A stretch of 64,000 bases of DNA, taken from NCBI RefSeq assembly GCF_000975155.1, contig NZ_BBRG01000001.1:1533647-1597646 (forward strand). The letters are read 5' to 3'. Positions 61,830 to 64,000 of the stretch are shown here, piece after piece. Positions within the stretch are counted from its first letter, which is position 1; each line of letters begins with the position of its first letter. Position numbers and translations under genes: made by a program. The notes beneath the pieces are model-generated. The model had not been told where the DNA came from. It worked only from the letters and a program-made list of their open reading frames with translations, and did not search any database. This DNA is from Demequina globuliformis (GTDB taxonomy: Bacteria > Actinomycetota > Actinomycetes > Actinomycetales > Demequinaceae).

Positions 61830-61835
61830 TAACCT
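61830..61835 (+). promoter_or_regulatory. -10-like box for leaderless lysS
   Basis: TAACCT is followed by 7 bases and GTG 61843, which has no ribosome site. This favours GTG 61843 over the in-frame ATG 61819, which lies upstream of the box. Confidence 0.45.
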
Positions 61836-61842
61836 AGAAGGC

Positions 61843-63351
61843 GTGACTGACGAGACTCCCACGCCCGAACAGGACCTCCCCGAGCAGATGCGCGTGCGCC
61901 GCGAGAAGCGCGACCGCCTCATTGCGCAGGGTGGCCAGGCCTACCCGGTGTCCGTCCCGCGTACTCATGAGATTGCCGACGTCAAGGCGGAGTACGACCG
62001 CCTTGAGACGGGCGAGGAGACAGATGACGTGGTCGGTGTCGCCGGCCGTGTCGTGTTCATTCGCAACACCGGCAAACTGTGCTTCGCGGCCGTCCAGGAC
62101 GGCGCGGGTGAGCGCTTGCAGGTGATGTTGTCGCTCGCTGAGGTTGGTGAGGACTCCCTCGCGGCGTTCAAGGCTGATGTCGACTTGGGCGATCACCTCT
62201 TCGCCAAGGGCCGGGCCATCAAGTCGCGTCGCGGCGAGGTGTCCGTGTTTGCCTCCGAGTGGGAGATTGCCGCGAAGGCGTTGCGACCGCTGCCGGTATT
62301 GCACAAGGAACTGTCTGAAGAATCGCGAGTGCGTCAGCGCTACGTCGACCTCATTTCGCGGCCGTTGGCGCGCGACACCGTGCGCCACCGCGCGCACGTC
62401 ATGCGTTCGCTGCGTGAATCGCTACACGGGCGCGGATTTATTGAGATCGAGACCCCCATGTTGCAGACCCAGCATGGAGGCGCGGCGGCCCGCCCGTTCG
62501 TGACCCACATGAACGCATATGACATCGATTTGTACATGCGTATTGCGCCCGAACTGTTCTTGAAGCGCGCAGTCGTGGGCGGGATCGAAAAGGTCTTCGA
62601 GATCAATCGCAATTTCCGCAACGAGGGCGCGGACTCCTCGCACTCGCCGGAGTTTTCGATGCTCGAGGCGTACGAGGCTTACGGCGATTACAACACCATG
62701 GCTGCACTCACGCGCGACCTGATCCAGGGGGCCGCGACGGACGTCTTTGGTTCCACCACGGTCACGCTGGCTGACGGCGAAGAGTACGACCTTGGCGGGC
62801 AGTGGGACGAGCTCACGATGTACGGCTCGCTTTCGGAGGCCATGGGCGAGGAAGTCACGCCGGCGACCTCCGTTGAGCAGTTGCTGGCGTGGTGCGACAA
62901 GGCGGAAGTCTCGGTTGATCCCAAGCGGGCCAATCACGGCAAGCTTGTCGAGGAGCTGTGGGAGCACTTCGTCGGGGATGCCTTGACGGCGCCCACCTTC
63001 GTACGCGACTTTCCCGTAGAGACCAGCCCGTTGACGCGCGATCACCGCAGCCAGGACGGCATTGTCGAGAAATGGGACCTGTATGTGCGCGGCTTCGAGT
63101 TGGCGACCGCTTACTCGGAACTGGTGGACCCGGTCATTCAGCGTGAGCGCTTTGAGCAGCAGGCGCGCATGGCCGCGCTAGGCGATGATGAGGCGATGAA
63201 GCTCGACGAGGACTTCTTGACGGCCATGGAGTATGCGATGCCTCCTGCCGGTGGAATGGGAATGGGCATGGACCGGCTGCTGATGGCCATGACGGGGCTC
63301 GGCATTCGCGAGACCATCACCTTCCCGCTCGTGAAGCCGAGCGAGGACTAA
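61843..63351 (+). CDS. lysS: Lysyl-tRNA synthetase, class II
   Basis: Cytoplasmic class IIb synthetase (502 residues). The N-terminal anticodon-binding OB fold contains [20 protein letters not shown]. Class II motif 1 lies around [20 protein letters not shown]; motif 2 is [20 protein letters not shown]; motif 3 is [16 protein letters not shown]. Further family elements are [20 protein letters not shown] and ASGYTELVDP-like [17 protein letters not shown]. Its stop shares one base with the start of the small membrane protein. No coaX gene stands between nadC and lysS. Confidence 0.96.
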   Translation: MTDETPTPEQDLPEQMRVRREKRDRLIAQGGQAYPVSVPRTHEIADVKAEYDRLETGEETDDVVGVAGRVVFIRNTGKLCFAAVQDGAGERLQVMLSLAEVGEDSLAAFKADVDLGDHLFAKGRAIKSRRGEVSVFASEWEIAAKALRPLPVLHKELSEESRVRQRYVDLISRPLARDTVRHRAHVMRSLRESLHGRGFIEIETPMLQTQHGGAAARPFVTHMNAYDIDLYMRIAPELFLKRAVVGGIEKVFEINRNFRNEGADSSHSPEFSMLEAYEAYGDYNTMAALTRDLIQGAATDVFGSTTVTLADGEEYDLGGQWDELTMYGSLSEAMGEEVTPATSVEQLLAWCDKAEVSVDPKRANHGKLVEELWEHFVGDALTAPTFVRDFPVETSPLTRDHRSQDGIVEKWDLYVRGFELATAYSELVDPVIQRERFEQQARMAALGDDEAMKLDEDFLTAMEYAMPPAGGMGMGMDRLLMAMTGLGIRETITFPLVKPSED

Positions 63352-63560
63352 TGCCTACGTGGCAGGCCGTCGCGATCGGCATCATTCCATCCATTGGCGT
63401 AGGGCTCGTTTTCTGGTTCGCGATGCGCGCTGTGGTGCGGGCAGACCGCAACGAGCGCGCGGCATTGGCGAGGGCCGATGCCGAGGCGGCTACGGTGGCA
63501 GATGTGGCACCTTCGCGCGGGGCCTCTGAGGCCGACTCCGAATCTTCCGCGCCACGCTAA
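63351..63560 (+). CDS. Small single-helix membrane protein, unknown function
   Basis: Protein of 69 residues: one N-terminal membrane helix (about 5-27, VAIGIIPSIGVGLVFWFAMR) followed by a basic stretch and an Ala/Ser/Glu-rich tail. The start overlaps the lysS stop (TAATG), so it is co-translated. Short proteins of this form follow lysS in many actinobacteria; I know of no function. Confidence 0.75.
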   Translation: MPTWQAVAIGIIPSIGVGLVFWFAMRAVVRADRNERAALARADAEAATVADVAPSRGASEADSESSAPR

Positions 63561-63680
63561 TCTGGCTTTCGTATTCCCGCACATCTGGTGGGGAATGAAT
63601 CCCCGGCAGAATTTGTCTTATTGACGAATTCGGTAGCGGCATGTGACGCTATTGCCAGTCCCTACAGAAAAGGAAAGCAG
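63561..63680 (+). promoter_or_regulatory. AT-rich control region of lsr2
   Basis: The 120 bp before lsr2 is AT-rich compared with its flanks. It has a GGGGA/TCCCC hairpin (63590-63604), a good -35 TTGACG (63621-63626) and a weak -10 candidate near 63644-63652. Lsr2 itself binds AT-rich DNA, so autoregulation is plausible. Confidence 0.45.
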
Positions 63681-63992
63681 ATGGCGCAGAAGGTACAGGT
63701 CGTTCTCGTTGATGATATTGATGGTGGCGATGCATCGCAGACCGTCAGTTTCGCCATTGACGGAACCTCCTACGAGATTGATCTGAATGACGCCCACGCC
63801 GCTGAGTTGCGCGATGCGCTGCAGCCGTGGATTGCGGTCGCGCGCAAGACGTCCACCCGCCGCGCCGCTAGCCGTGGCCGCCGCGAGGACACCGGCAAGA
63901 TCCGCGCGTGGGCGAAGGCCAACGGCTTCGACGTTTCCGAGCGCGGCCGCATTTCTGCTCAGGTGCGCGAGGCATACGCCAAGGCACACTAA
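63681..63992 (+). CDS. lsr2: Lsr2 nucleoid-associated protein
   Basis: H-NS-like xenogeneic silencer of actinobacteria (103 residues). The N-terminal half (MAQKVQVVLVDDIDGGDASQ, VSFAIDGTSYEIDLNDAHAA) is the dimerisation and oligomerisation domain. The C-terminal half (KIRAWAKANGFDVSERGRIS) carries the RGR minor-groove-binding loop. AGGAAAG lies 5 bases before ATG 63681. It may silence AT-rich acquired genes such as parts of the 9-24 kb exopolysaccharide region (inference). Confidence 0.97.
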   Translation: MAQKVQVVLVDDIDGGDASQTVSFAIDGTSYEIDLNDAHAAELRDALQPWIAVARKTSTRRAASRGRREDTGKIRAWAKANGFDVSERGRISAQVREAYAKAH

Positions 63993-64000
63993 GGCCGCGT

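Noticed and set aside
63590..63604. Intrinsic terminator of the lysS operon
   Set aside because: The stem has only five base pairs and no T-run; it may as well be part of the lsr2 promoter region.

Overview
The window is chromosomal DNA of a high-GC Gram-positive bacterium, almost certainly an actinobacterium and most likely of the Micrococcales type. The evidence is an Lsr2 gene, DUF3180 and bacterial-PH-domain genes beside a folate operon, frequent GTG starts, several apparently leaderless genes, LPxTG wall proteins, and the order tilS-hpt-ftsH-folE-folP-folBK ... panC-panD-nadB-nadC-lysS-lsr2. The genus cannot be fixed from this sequence alone.

Region 1 (1-24 kb) is a cell-surface and exopolysaccharide region. 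It opens inside a giant secreted protein (PA14, Fn3, sugar-dehydrogenase-like propeller and malectin-like modules) whose start lies before the window. Then come a polyprenyl glycosylphosphotransferase (the priming enzyme), a CAP-domain lipoprotein, a low-molecular-weight tyrosine phosphatase, a DUF4012 protein and two small adjacent LPxTG wall proteins. On the minus strand are a Wzz/BY-kinase and a translationally coupled block: two GT4 glycosyltransferases, a Wzy-like polymerase, a Wzx-like flippase, a hexapeptide acyltransferase and a third glycosyltransferase, preceded by a GT2-like enzyme. Together they form a Wzx/Wzy-type polysaccharide pathway with its kinase/phosphatase pair.

Region 2 (24-33 kb) holds mixed accessory functions: an S4 RNA-binding protein, an 83-residue internally repeated protein beside a tocopherol-cyclase-like protein, a small Rho_N-like protein, a PadR repressor with an iterated operator next to a UbiB-type kinase, a succinate-semialdehyde dehydrogenase, an HdeD-DUF389 membrane fusion and an L,D-transpeptidase lipoprotein.

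Region 3 (33-46 kb) contains a 2,119-residue cysteine-containing repeat surface protein, divergent from a fused GlcD/GlcF-type D-lactate dehydrogenase. The 0.3 kb between them carries two CRP/GlxR-like sites. A second CAP lipoprotein, MetX, a coiled-coil NlpC/P60 wall hydrolase and pyrophosphatase follow.

Region 4 (46.5-64 kb) is conserved housekeeping DNA: dacB, tilS, hpt, ftsH, folate genes (with a FolB-FolK fusion), DUF3180, two PH-domain proteins, a DUF2520 protein, panC, panD, nadB, nadC, lysS, a small membrane protein and lsr2. The most unusual item is the 2,119-residue repeat protein, built from alternating repeat types of about 250 residues that I cannot assign to a named family. No tRNA, rRNA, insertion sequence or CRISPR array was seen.
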